Assembly (NCBI GenBank): GCA_900542165.1
Contig: UQMM01000045.1
Location: forward strand, 1 to 10,087
Length of the DNA: 10,087 nt
DNA from: an uncultured Collinsella sp.
GTDB taxonomy: Bacteria > Actinomycetota > Coriobacteriia > Coriobacteriales > Coriobacteriaceae
Direction: 5' to 3'
In this document: positions 1-6,374 of the stretch, in pieces
Layout: each line of letters begins with the position of its first letter
Position numbering within the stretch: the first letter of the stretch is position 1
The notes under the pieces: generated by a model
Databases searched by the model: none
Told to the model about the DNA's origin: nothing
The model's input: only the letters and a program-made list of their open reading frames with translations
Position numbers and translations under genes: made by a program

Positions 1-3
1 AGC

Positions 4-34
4 AAAAAGCCCGCTACCGAATTGGTAACGGGCT
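4..34 (-). terminator. Intrinsic terminator of the tRNA-Glu gene
   Basis: Read on the minus strand, the arm AGCCCG and its partner CGGGCT (8-13 with 29-34), extended inward by four more pairs around one mismatch, enclose a 5-base loop. They are followed by five T residues (the A-run at 4-8). The U-tract lies only on the minus strand, so the hairpin ends the tRNA transcript. Confidence 0.8.
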
Positions 35-46
35 TCTTAGATTCTG

Positions 47-123
47 TGGTGCCCCCAGCGGGATTCGAACCCGCGATATCCACCTTGAAAGGGTGGCGTC
101 CTTGGCCGCTAGACGATGGGGAC
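47..123 (-). tRNA. tRNA-Glu (anticodon UUC), CCA encoded
   Basis: The minus strand folds into a full cloverleaf. The acceptor arm GTCCCCA pairs with TGGGGGC, including one T-G pair. The anticodon arm CCACC/GGTGG holds the loop CTTTCAA with anticodon TTC. The T arm GCGGG-TTCGAAT-CCCGC has the invariant TTCGA. The discriminator base is A and the 3' CCA is encoded at 47-49. The transcript supplies glutamate for translation and, where the pathway exists, for tetrapyrrole synthesis. It has its own -10 element just upstream and its own terminator, so it is a separate unit from the murT-gatD operon that ends about 60 bases upstream of it. Confidence 0.96.
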
Positions 124-133
124 AGCGGGAAAG

Positions 134-139
134 AGTATA
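134..139 (-). promoter_or_regulatory. -10 element of the tRNA-Glu promoter
   Basis: The minus strand reads TATACT, one mismatch from TATAAT, ending 10 bases before the first base of the tRNA. This would start transcription 4-5 bases ahead of the mature 5' end. No good -35 hexamer is seen at 16-18 bases; instead there is an A-rich run (CTAAAAAAGTC) just upstream. The murT-gatD terminator lies upstream of it, so an independent promoter is expected here. Confidence 0.5.
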
Positions 140-178
140 GCAGACTTTTTTAGTCGTTCACATATCGTTGGCAAACTG

Positions 179-216
179 AAAAACCACCACAAAGGTGCCT
201 GTCCCCTTTGTGGTGG
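179..216 (-). terminator. Terminator of the murT-gatD operon, with a GGGGACAGGCACC loop motif
   Basis: The 12-bp perfect stem CCACCACAAAGG/CCTTTGTGGTGG (184-195 with 205-216) is followed on the minus strand by TTTTTC (179-183), the layout of an intrinsic terminator. It begins 7 bases after the murT-gatD stop codon. The minus-strand loop side carries CAAAGGGGACAGGCACC, a word that recurs in slightly altered form after two other genes of this window (near 7494 and 9959). Confidence 0.85.
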
Positions 217-223
217 TGGGGCG

Positions 224-2401
224 CTAGGGGAGGAGCTTCATGGCGGCGTCGTGGGCGGCGTGCTCGTAGGTGTCGTCGAGGGGCTTGAGCGGCAGCAGGG
301 CGGCGGCCTGTGCATCGCCACGGCGCTCGAGGGCATGGGCGATGAGCCAGTCGGCGAGCTCGGGGTTCTTGGGCAGTGCCGGTCCGTGTAGGTACGTGCC
401 GATGACGCCCTTGTAGACGAGACCCTCAAAGCCATCGTCGCCGTTGTTGCCGGTGCCCGTGACGACGGACGTTCCGAGCGGCGTGGCATCGGCGTCCAAA
501 AGCGTGCGGCCGCCGTGGTTCTCGAATCCCACAAAGGGCTTGGGTGCCAGGTCGGTTTTGACGGCGACGTTGCCGATCAGACGGTCGGAGCCGCGCACAG
601 TCTCGGCGGCAATGACGCCCAGACCCTCAATGCGATCGTCGCCCATGTAGTACGAACGGCCGAGCAGCTGATAGCTGCCACAGATGGCAAGCAGTGTGCC
701 GCCGTCCTCAACATAGGCCGCAACCTTGTCTTTTTGAGCGAGCAGTTCGTGTGCCACGGCAAGCTGGTCGCGGTCGGAGCCACCGCCCATCATGACGATG
801 TCGGCGTCGGTGAGATCGAGCGACTCGCCCATACGGACCTCGTCCACGCGCACGGGGATGCCACGCCAGGCGCAGCGGCGCTCGAGGGCAATGACGTTGC
901 CGCCGTCGCCATAGAGGTTGAGGGCATCGGGGTACAGGTAGACGATGCGCAGCGGGCGCGATAGCTCGACTGGTGCGATGCCGACAGGAAGAGCGCTGCC
1001 GTCGGCACGGGCTACGGCGCGCCCGGCAACAGCGTCGGAAGTGGCGCCTTTCAGTCCGTCGAGCTCCTTGACCAGCGGCGGGAAGGCCGTGTAGTTAGCG
1101 ACGGTGTAGAAGGTGTCATTGGCGGCCTCGTCTGCCACGGCGCCAATTGCCTGCGCGACGTCCGAGATAATCGCGGCATCGATGCCGGCGTACTTGAGGC
1201 GTACTTGCATGTCGTGTGCACGCGTGCCTCCGGCAAAGGCGACAAGACCCGGCGTGTCGGCGATGCGCTCAAAGTCGACGTCATAGATCCACGATACATC
1301 GTGGCCGTCGGCATCGTTGTCGTTAAGGAAGAAAGCGCAGAGTCTGCCGCCTGCCGTCTTGATGGACTGGATTTGTCGATCGAAGCCTACGGGATTCTTA
1401 GCCAGGTTGGCTTCGACGGTGCGGCCGGCGATCTCCCAGCGACCCATGCGTCCGCCGGCGGGGACGTAGGCATCGAGCGTGGGCTGTAGGTGAGCTGCGT
1501 CCACGCCCAGCTCGCGCGCCGCAAAGAAGGCGGCGGCAACGTTGTAGACCATGTACAGGCCGTTGTAGCGCGTGGCGATGTGCGTTGTGGGTGCGTCGGT
1601 ATCGGGTCCAAAGTTCAGGTCAAAGCCGTAGCCGTTGCAGGTGAGCTCAACGTCCGTCACGCGACGGAGCAGCGCGGGACGACTCCAGCCGCACGAAGGA
1701 CAATGATAGGCTCCGAGCTGGCCGTACTGCACATAGTCGTACTCCAGCGGCGCGTTGCACTGCGAGCAAAAACGCGAGTCACTAATGCGATCGGACTCGG
1801 TGCCCGTGGCGCCGTCGATGCCAAAGGCGATGCTCATGTTGGGGACGCGCGCGGCGATCGAGGCGCACAGCGGATCGTCGGCGTTATAGATGAGCGTCGT
1901 TGCCGGCGAAAGCTCCAGTGCGTGGGCGATGACGTCCTGGGTGTGGTCGATCTCGCCGTAGCGGTCCAGCTGGTCGCGGAACAGGTTGAGCAGCACAAAG
2001 TAGGTCGGCTTGAGCTTGGGCAGGACGCGCACCGTGTAGAGCTCGTCGCACTCAAAGACGCCTACGCGCTTGCCGCTGCCGGCACGCTTAAGATCGCTGC
2101 GGCTCTCGAGCAGTGCACCCACCACGCCCGGCTCCATGTTGTTTCCGGCGCGGTTGCATACCACGGTGGCGCCGCTAGCGGCAACGGCGTCGGCGATGAG
2201 GTTGGAGGTGGTGGTCTTGCCGTTGGTGCCGGTGATCACCACGCTGCGGTCGACAAGGTCCGCGAGGTCGCTTAGCAGCTCGGGGTCGATTTTCATGGCG
2301 ATGCGGCCGGGGAGTACGCCGCCCTGGCGCTTAAGGACGGAGCGCAATCCCCAGCGGGCGATATCGCTCGAGGTGCAGGCAAGAGATGAGCGGAGGTTCA
2401 T
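224..2401 (-). CDS. murT-gatD: MurT-GatD fusion: lipid II isoglutaminyl synthase (glutamine-hydrolysing), both subunits in one chain
   Basis: This enzyme converts the alpha-carboxyl of D-Glu at position 2 of the lipid II stem peptide to the amide (D-isoglutamine), using ATP and glutamine, at the cytoplasmic face of the membrane. Residues 1-450 are MurT: the P-loop GTNGKTTT (58-65), the Mur-ligase core, a zinc ribbon (C212, C215, C234, C237), and the C-terminal domain with DGHDVSW (365-371), the region expected to hold the Asp that completes the GatD triad. After an Ala-rich linker (about 450-482), residues 483-690 are GatD, a class I glutaminase, with nucleophile Cys in LAICGSYQ (C574) and His in GTYLHG (H672). 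MurT and GatD are usually separate proteins of about 440 and 240 residues; here no stop or frameshift intervenes and all key residues are kept. The start is supported by AGGA 8 bases upstream and by the family's N-terminal pattern. It is the last gene of the operon, 45 bases after its neighbour. Confidence 0.93.
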   Translation of the reverse strand: MNLRSSLACTSSDIARWGLRSVLKRQGGVLPGRIAMKIDPELLSDLADLVDRSVVITGTNGKTTTSNLIADAVAASGATVVCNRAGNNMEPGVVGALLESRSDLKRAGSGKRVGVFECDELYTVRVLPKLKPTYFVLLNLFRDQLDRYGEIDHTQDVIAHALELSPATTLIYNADDPLCASIAARVPNMSIAFGIDGATGTESDRISDSRFCSQCNAPLEYDYVQYGQLGAYHCPSCGWSRPALLRRVTDVELTCNGYGFDLNFGPDTDAPTTHIATRYNGLYMVYNVAAAFFAARELGVDAAHLQPTLDAYVPAGGRMGRWEIAGRTVEANLAKNPVGFDRQIQSIKTAGGRLCAFFLNDNDADGHDVSWIYDVDFERIADTPGLVAFAGGTRAHDMQVRLKYAGIDAAIISDVAQAIGAVADEAANDTFYTVANYTAFPPLVKELDGLKGATSDAVAGRAVARADGSALPVGIAPVELSRPLRIVYLYPDALNLYGDGGNVIALERRCAWRGIPVRVDEVRMGESLDLTDADIVMMGGGSDRDQLAVAHELLAQKDKVAAYVEDGGTLLAICGSYQLLGRSYYMGDDRIEGLGVIAAETVRGSDRLIGNVAVKTDLAPKPFVGFENHGGRTLLDADATPLGTSVVTGTGNNGDDGFEGLVYKGVIGTYLHGPALPKNPELADWLIAHALERRGDAQAAALLPLKPLDDTYEHAAHDAAMKLLP

Positions 2402-2446
2402 GAAGCCGTTCCTAACATAGATGACATGGTCGGGGCGATCGCGTCG

Positions 2447-3490
2447 CTAAAAGCCGTAGCGGCGCGCAAATTCCTGGGCAAGCTGCGATACGTCTTCGCA
2501 AGCGTTGGCCCAGGGGGCAAAGTCGGGAGTATCCGAGATGATGCCGTCGGCCTCCCAAACTGTCTGATGCGAAAGGTCCCAGGGGTCGTGCGGTTCGGGC
2601 CGGCAGGGAAGGTACGGCGTCTGATACATGGGGTTCAGCAAAAAGAACGCGCCGCCCTCGCAGCGGTTGGCAAACTCGCGCAGCGCGCGTGTCGCCGGGC
2701 GCATCTTGTTCGTTTTGAACAGCAAGATCGTGCGGGCGAGCAGGTACCAGGGGGAGTTCTCGAGGGCATCGGCCCCCATCTGCTCCTCGAGCTGGTGGGC
2801 CAGGGCAAAAAAGCCGTCCTCGTCTTCCAGGCGAGCGAGGGCGAGTAGCACGGTGCCTGCAGCTCGGGTGGGATAGCCTTCCGCCTTAAGAATACGGCGA
2901 GAATAGTTGGCGGCAGCACGGTAGCGAGCGCTTGCCATGCACAGCTGCGAGATGGCCTCGAGCGTGTGGAGCCACCCGATAAGAGCCGGCTCGCTTACGG
3001 TGAGATCGGCCGCCGTCACGCCGTCCGTCAAAACCTTGTTGGCCCAGTAGTGCGGGGCTTCCATGTCGAACCCGGGCACGCTTTGCTGCAGGTAATCGGC
3101 CGTGGTCGCCTCGAGCTTCATCAGGTCACCCAGGCAGGCGTCAACGGGCGTGTCGGCCAGGATGATGGCGAGCAGCTGCGCGTCGACGGCCAGTGCATCG
3201 ACGCGGACAATTTTGAGCAGCTCATCGCGCATGTCGTCGAACAGGCGATTACGCGTCTGTTCGAACTCCTCGTCACTGCCCATGTCCTCGATGCGATGGA
3301 GCTCGTCGAGCAGGTGGCGATGAACACCGGCATAGGACAGCAGTGCCTGGGCATGCTCGGTCTGCGCATACTTATGAGGGTTGACGCTCACGTCGTTATG
3401 GACAAGCTCGCGTGCTGCATCGGTGAGTTCGGGGTGCGACGCCAGATAGGTGCGCTCCAGGTAGGCGGGGATGTAGACGCTCGGATCCAT
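2447..3490 (-). CDS. Helical-repeat (TPR-like) protein of unknown function, second gene of the murT-gatD operon
   Basis: I do not recognise a named family. The 347-residue product is almost entirely predicted helix, lacks a signal peptide or membrane segment, and so is probably cytoplasmic. Helix pairs of TPR type are clearest at about 170-235 (GWLHTLEAISQL, then ARYRAAANYSRRIL) and 246-287 (SPWYLLARTILLFKTNKMRP, ending in FFLLNP). The C-terminal third matches the pattern of the gene just upstream: a Trp plus helix pair, then S-x-x-T, a Gly, and PDFAPWA near 322-328. The ATG overlaps the preceding stop by one base (TAATG), and GGAGGAG lies just ahead inside the upstream gene, so translation is probably coupled. 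Lying 45 bases before murT-gatD, it may act in cell-envelope work, but that is only guilt by association. Confidence 0.85.
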   Translation of the reverse strand: MDPSVYIPAYLERTYLASHPELTDAARELVHNDVSVNPHKYAQTEHAQALLSYAGVHRHLLDELHRIEDMGSDEEFEQTRNRLFDDMRDELLKIVRVDALAVDAQLLAIILADTPVDACLGDLMKLEATTADYLQQSVPGFDMEAPHYWANKVLTDGVTAADLTVSEPALIGWLHTLEAISQLCMASARYRAAANYSRRILKAEGYPTRAAGTVLLALARLEDEDGFFALAHQLEEQMGADALENSPWYLLARTILLFKTNKMRPATRALREFANRCEGGAFFLLNPMYQTPYLPCRPEPHDPWDLSHQTVWEADGIISDTPDFAPWANACEDVSQLAQEFARRYGF

Positions 3491-4566
3491 TAGAGGTCTC
3501 CTCCCTTAAACGGCAAACCCTGCTCGGCCGCCCGCAGTATGCGCTCATCGATTTGGGAACGCACGATATCGTTGGTGGCGACCCAGGCGGCAAAACTGGC
3601 GTTGTCGGGGGCGCCCAGGCCCTCCTGCAGTACCGGCGTCGCCTCGGACAGCGCAAGGACAAGTTCGTCGGTGGAGCCCACACCCACGTTGACGCGGGCA
3701 TAGACGCCATCGGGAAACTCGGTTTGGAAGTAGAGTGCCTCGGCTGCGTGCGGACACGAGCGCGCAAGGATGCGCAAATAGTGCTCGGCGCCCTCGTAGT
3801 CCAGCTCGCGCCAGGCAGCGCTCATCAGCGCGATGAGCGTCCACGGGTCCAAGTCGCGCTCCGCATCCTTGGGACGACGGCGCAGCGGCGTGTTGGCGAG
3901 ATAGGGGACGGAGTGGGCAGAGCGAAAGTGCTTGAGCTCCTCGGCGGGGTATTCGAGCTTTGCCATGGCGAGCATCGCGGTGTGGCGGACACCGGCGGGG
4001 TCGTTGGGCGCAAAGTCGAGGCTGCGGTTTGCGGCTTCGAGCGACATGCGATAGCGGCCGCTAATGAGCGCGCGTGACGCAAGGGCGGCAAGCCAGCGCA
4101 GATAGGGGCGGCGCGTAAGGTCGCCTGCGGCCTCACGCTCGTAGGGGTCCTGCGCCGAGGCGATTTTGAGCGCCAGGTCATGCTCCACCTCGTCGCACTT
4201 GGACACCAGATACTGCACGTATTCCTCGTTGGATTCGGCGGTGAGGGCGGTCAGCATGCGCTGAGCGTCCCAGTTGGTGGGGTCGAGCGCGGCTGCCTCG
4301 CGGAGCATGTTCTCGGCAGCTGCCTCTTCCTGCTCTGCCTGGGTATCGTCAGGGATAAAGGGAATGCGGTAGTCGACAGCCTCGACCACCTTGGCAATGA
4401 GGTGCCCGGCGCGGTCGCGGTCGTGCACGATGAGCGGTGCGGGGTTGCGGGTGAATTGTTCCATCAGATGCTCTACGGCGGCAGCGTCGGTGAGCGGGAT
4501 ATTGTCGCGGCGCAAGGCCTCAAGAACGAGGCGATGGCAATCCTCTTGAATGGGATCGAATGCCAT
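3490..4566 (-). CDS. Helical-repeat (TPR-like) protein of unknown function, first gene of the murT-gatD operon
   Basis: The product is 358 residues, helical throughout, with no signal peptide, and probably cytoplasmic. TPR-like segments are visible at about 83-110 (AENMLREAAALDPTNWDAQR), 155-200 (YLRWLAALASRALISGRYRM, then SLDFAPNDPAGVR) and 240-285 (PWTLIALMSAAWRELDYEGA, then CPHAAEALYFQ). The last two blocks and the C-terminal SEAT...QEGL...FAAWV segment (307-329) line up with the next gene, so the two look like diverged tandem paralogs. The ATG at 4566 is preferred because AAGGAGG lies 4 bases upstream; a TTG ten codons earlier has no ribosome binding site. The function is unknown. A scaffolding or partner role is typical of such repeats but is not shown here. 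Confidence 0.85.
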   Translation of the reverse strand: MAFDPIQEDCHRLVLEALRRDNIPLTDAAAVEHLMEQFTRNPAPLIVHDRDRAGHLIAKVVEAVDYRIPFIPDDTQAEQEEAAAENMLREAAALDPTNWDAQRMLTALTAESNEEYVQYLVSKCDEVEHDLALKIASAQDPYEREAAGDLTRRPYLRWLAALASRALISGRYRMSLEAANRSLDFAPNDPAGVRHTAMLAMAKLEYPAEELKHFRSAHSVPYLANTPLRRRPKDAERDLDPWTLIALMSAAWRELDYEGAEHYLRILARSCPHAAEALYFQTEFPDGVYARVNVGVGSTDELVLALSEATPVLQEGLGAPDNASFAAWVATNDIVRSQIDERILRAAEQGLPFKGGDL

Positions 4567-4603
4567 GGGGCCTCCTTTGCTGCGGTTAGGGTTCAAATGT
4601 TTC

Positions 4604-4609
4604 TATATA
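4604..4609 (-). promoter_or_regulatory. Candidate -10 element of the murT-gatD operon
   Basis: The minus strand reads TATATA 37 bases ahead of the operon's first ATG. No -35-like hexamer stands at 16-18 bases. The place where it should be (4627-4640) is instead filled by one copy of the RTGYCGCACAA-like motif, which would suit an activator-dependent promoter. The assignment is from sequence pattern only. Confidence 0.35.
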
Positions 4610-4627
4610 AAGTTCTAGTTTACCCGC

Positions 4628-4855
4628 ATGTGGCACAACGGGGGTGCCGCACTTGGACTTGCACCTTTGCACCACGAAGACGGATGTCGCACAAATGTCG
4701 GCACCTTGGACGACCGAGTGGTATCACGGTGCCGCAAACGGTCGATTTTTGGCGGCGAACGGTGCATATTTTGGAGGGGCACGGTCCTGCCCGGGATATG
4801 TAGTCAACCTTGATAAAACGTTTGCCCAGCTTGGGAGTATGAATGCCGCACAAGG
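4628..4855 (+). repeat. Five degenerate direct copies of an RTGYCGCACAA-like motif
   Basis: The copies are ATGTGGCACAACGG (4628), GTGCCGCACTTGG (4644), ATGTCGCACAAATG (4684), GTGCCGCAAACGG (4729) and ATGCCGCACAAGGG (4843), all on the plus strand. The first two are 16 bases apart, and lie where the -35 region of the operon promoter on the minus strand should be. Such an array suits cooperative binding of a transcription factor. With motifs this short in GC-rich DNA, chance is not excluded. Confidence 0.35.
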
Positions 4856-4880
4856 GTCTTCAGGGATAGAAAAAACGTTT
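4816..4880. promoter_or_regulatory. Pair of AAACGTTT palindromes, possible LacI-type operators
   Basis: Two exact 8-base palindromes AAACGTTT stand at 4816-4823 and 4873-4880, 57 bases apart, each within an A-rich left flank. A third, imperfect copy AGACGTTT lies at 4949-4956. LacI/CcpA-family regulators favour A/T-rich palindromes with a central CG, so these are candidate operators for the alcohol dehydrogenase gene. The regulator is not in the window. Confidence 0.35.
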
Positions 4881-4999
4881 CATCATTGGCGGCTTTAGGT
4901 GAATAACTGACCAACCAGAACGGTAAAATAGTGTTTGTCTGAGCGTTGAGACGTTTAGACATCGCGCATTGTCATCGCCGGCAACGCGCAAACCGGTCC

Positions 5000-5026
5000 T
5001 AACGGAGCCAATTGGGTGCTCCGTTA
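5000..5026 (+). promoter_or_regulatory. Leader hairpin ahead of the alcohol dehydrogenase gene
   Basis: TAACGGAGC (5000-5008) pairs perfectly with GCTCCGTTA (5018-5026), nine base pairs around a 9-base loop, ending 40 bases before the ATG. No U-run follows, so it is not a normal terminator. It may stabilise the mRNA, be part of an attenuator, or bind a protein as DNA. Its CGGAGC/GCTCCG core is also found in the terminator after the same gene. Confidence 0.45.
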
Positions 5027-5066
5027 TATACGCAAGTCTAAGAGGGGCTTGTTTAGGAGGCACAGT

Positions 5067-6290
5067 ATGGGACGTTTTACCAATCCTCGCGATCTGTACT
5101 TTGGTGAGGGCGCTCGCCACGAGGTGAAGAACCTCAAGGGTAAGAAGGCCATCATCGTTTCTGGCGGCAGCTCTATGCGCCGCGGCGGGTTCCTGCAGGA
5201 CGTTGAGGCCGACCTCAAAGAGGCCGGCATGGAGGTCAAGCTGTTCGAGGGCGTCGAGTCCGATCCCTCCATCGAGACCGTCATGAAGGGCGCAGCCGCT
5301 ATGCGCGACTTCGAGCCCGACTGGATCGTTGCTATCGGCGGCGGTTCGCCCATCGATGCTGCTAAGGCCATGTGGGTCTTCTACGAGTATCCCGAGGAGT
5401 CCTTCGACAACATTATCCAGCCGTTCAGCTTCCCCGAGCTGCGTCAGAAGGCTCACTTCTGCGCCATTTCCTCTACCTCCGGCACCGCTACCGAGGTCAC
5501 CGCATTCTCCGTCATCACGGATTACGAAAAGGGCATCAAGTACCCGCTGGCCGACTTCAACATCACCCCTGATGTCGCCATCGTCGACCCCGAGCTCACC
5601 TACACCATGCCCGCCAAGCTGTGCGCTCACACCGGCATGGATGCTCTGACCCACTGCATGGAGGCCTACGTTTCCACCTGCGCCTCTATGTTCACCGACG
5701 CCAACGCTCTGCACGGCATCCGCGAGATCGTCGAGTGGCTGCCCAAGTCCTATGCTGGCGACCATGAGGCCCGTCAGCACATGCACGAGGCTCAGTGCAT
5801 CGCCGGTATCGCCTTCTCCTCGGGCCTGCTGGGCATTGTTCACTCCATGGCTCACAAGACCGGTGCTGCCTTCGAGAATGGCCACATCATCCACGGTGCC
5901 GCTAACGCCATGTACCTGGGCAAGGTCATCCAGTGGAACTCCAAGGACCCGCGTGCTGCCGAGCGTTACGCTTACGTGGCCAAGGAGATCCTGCACCTTC
6001 CCGGCGAGACCAACGAGGAGCTCATCGCAGCGCTCGTCCAGAAGATTCGCGACCTCAACGACCAGCTCAACATTCCGCAGTCCATCAAGGATTACGCGAA
6101 TGGTGGCGTGAAGGTCGACGCCGAGAACCCGCAGATGGTTTCCGAGGAGGAGTTCCTCGCCAAGCTGCCCGAGATCGCCGCGAACGCCGAGACCGACGCC
6201 TGCACGCCGGAGAACCCGCGTGAGACCAAGGCTGCCGACTTCGAGAAGATCCTCAAGGCCTGCTACTACGACACCGACATCGATTTCTAA
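5067..6290 (+). CDS. Iron-containing alcohol dehydrogenase
   Basis: This is a group III NAD(P)-dependent alcohol dehydrogenase. It interconverts a primary alcohol and its aldehyde in the cytoplasm, in a fermenter probably to reoxidise NADH. The 407-residue length is normal. The N-terminal nucleotide-binding domain has GGGSPID (91-97). The metal site is in the C-terminal helical domain: D192 and H196 in GMDALTHCMEAY, H259 in HSMAH, and a His of HIIHG (H276 most likely). Relative to the fucO-type spacing, three residues are inserted between the last two ligand motifs, a variant I believe occurs in clostridial butanol-dehydrogenase-like members. The ATG is chosen because AGGAGG lies 6 bases upstream; an in-frame GTG at 5016 lies inside the leader hairpin and has no such site. 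Codon use is strongly biased, suggesting high expression. Substrate cannot be read from sequence. Confidence 0.93.
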   Translation: MGRFTNPRDLYFGEGARHEVKNLKGKKAIIVSGGSSMRRGGFLQDVEADLKEAGMEVKLFEGVESDPSIETVMKGAAAMRDFEPDWIVAIGGGSPIDAAKAMWVFYEYPEESFDNIIQPFSFPELRQKAHFCAISSTSGTATEVTAFSVITDYEKGIKYPLADFNITPDVAIVDPELTYTMPAKLCAHTGMDALTHCMEAYVSTCASMFTDANALHGIREIVEWLPKSYAGDHEARQHMHEAQCIAGIAFSSGLLGIVHSMAHKTGAAFENGHIIHGAANAMYLGKVIQWNSKDPRAAERYAYVAKEILHLPGETNEELIAALVQKIRDLNDQLNIPQSIKDYANGGVKVDAENPQMVSEEEFLAKLPEIAANAETDACTPENPRETKAADFEKILKACYYDTDIDF

Positions 6291-6312
6291 TCGACTCTTG
6301 TTATCGTAACGA

Positions 6313-6355
6313 GGGGCTCCGCACGTATCTGTACGGAGCCCCTTTCTTTTTAATT
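6313..6355 (+). terminator. Strong intrinsic terminator after the alcohol dehydrogenase gene
   Basis: GGGGCTCCG (6313-6321) pairs perfectly with CGGAGCCCC (6334-6342), followed by TTTCTTTTTAATT. It starts 22 bases after the stop codon. Its U-tract ends only about 20 bases before the gldA start codon, leaving little room for a separate gldA promoter. Confidence 0.9.
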
Positions 6356-6374
6356 ATTAGAGAGTGGGATAAAA

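Larger units (their letters stand above)
4567..5066. other. Gene-free divergent regulatory region of about 500 bases
   Basis: No convincing gene lies between the divergent starts at 4566 (minus) and 5067 (plus). Short open frames here lack ribosome binding sites and any recognisable protein pattern. The stretch is visibly less GC-rich than the genes. It holds a motif array (4628-4855), two AAACGTTT palindromes (4816 and 4873) plus a near copy (4949), a TAAAAT that could serve as a plus-strand -10 (4924-4929, no clear -35), and a leader hairpin (5000-5026). A small RNA or long leader is possible but nothing identifies one. Confidence 0.6.

Noticed and set aside
1490..2275. Open frame of 261 codons on the plus strand within murT-gatD
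   Set aside because: It is antisense to the conserved MurT core and encodes no recognisable protein.
4567..4596. TTG start ten codons upstream for the first helical-repeat gene
   Set aside because: It has no ribosome binding site, whereas the ATG at 4566 has AAGGAGG close by.
4620..4898. Short open frames in the 4.6-4.9 kb gap as possible small proteins
   Set aside because: None has a ribosome binding site or a recognisable pattern, and the region carries regulatory-looking motifs instead.
4880..5060. Rex (redox sensor) operator upstream of the alcohol dehydrogenase
   Set aside because: I looked for a TTGTTAA/TTAACAA-type palindrome, expected for fermentative dehydrogenases, and found none.
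5016..5066. GTG start giving a 17-residue extension of the alcohol dehydrogenase
   Set aside because: It lies inside the leader hairpin without a Shine-Dalgarno sequence; the ATG at 5067 has AGGAGG at 6 bases and matches the family's N-terminus.
4860..5996. Long open frame of 378 codons on the minus strand over the alcohol dehydrogenase
   Set aside because: It is antisense to a gene with full Fe-ADH motifs, shows no recognisable domain and has no ribosome binding site; GC-rich codon bias produces such frames.
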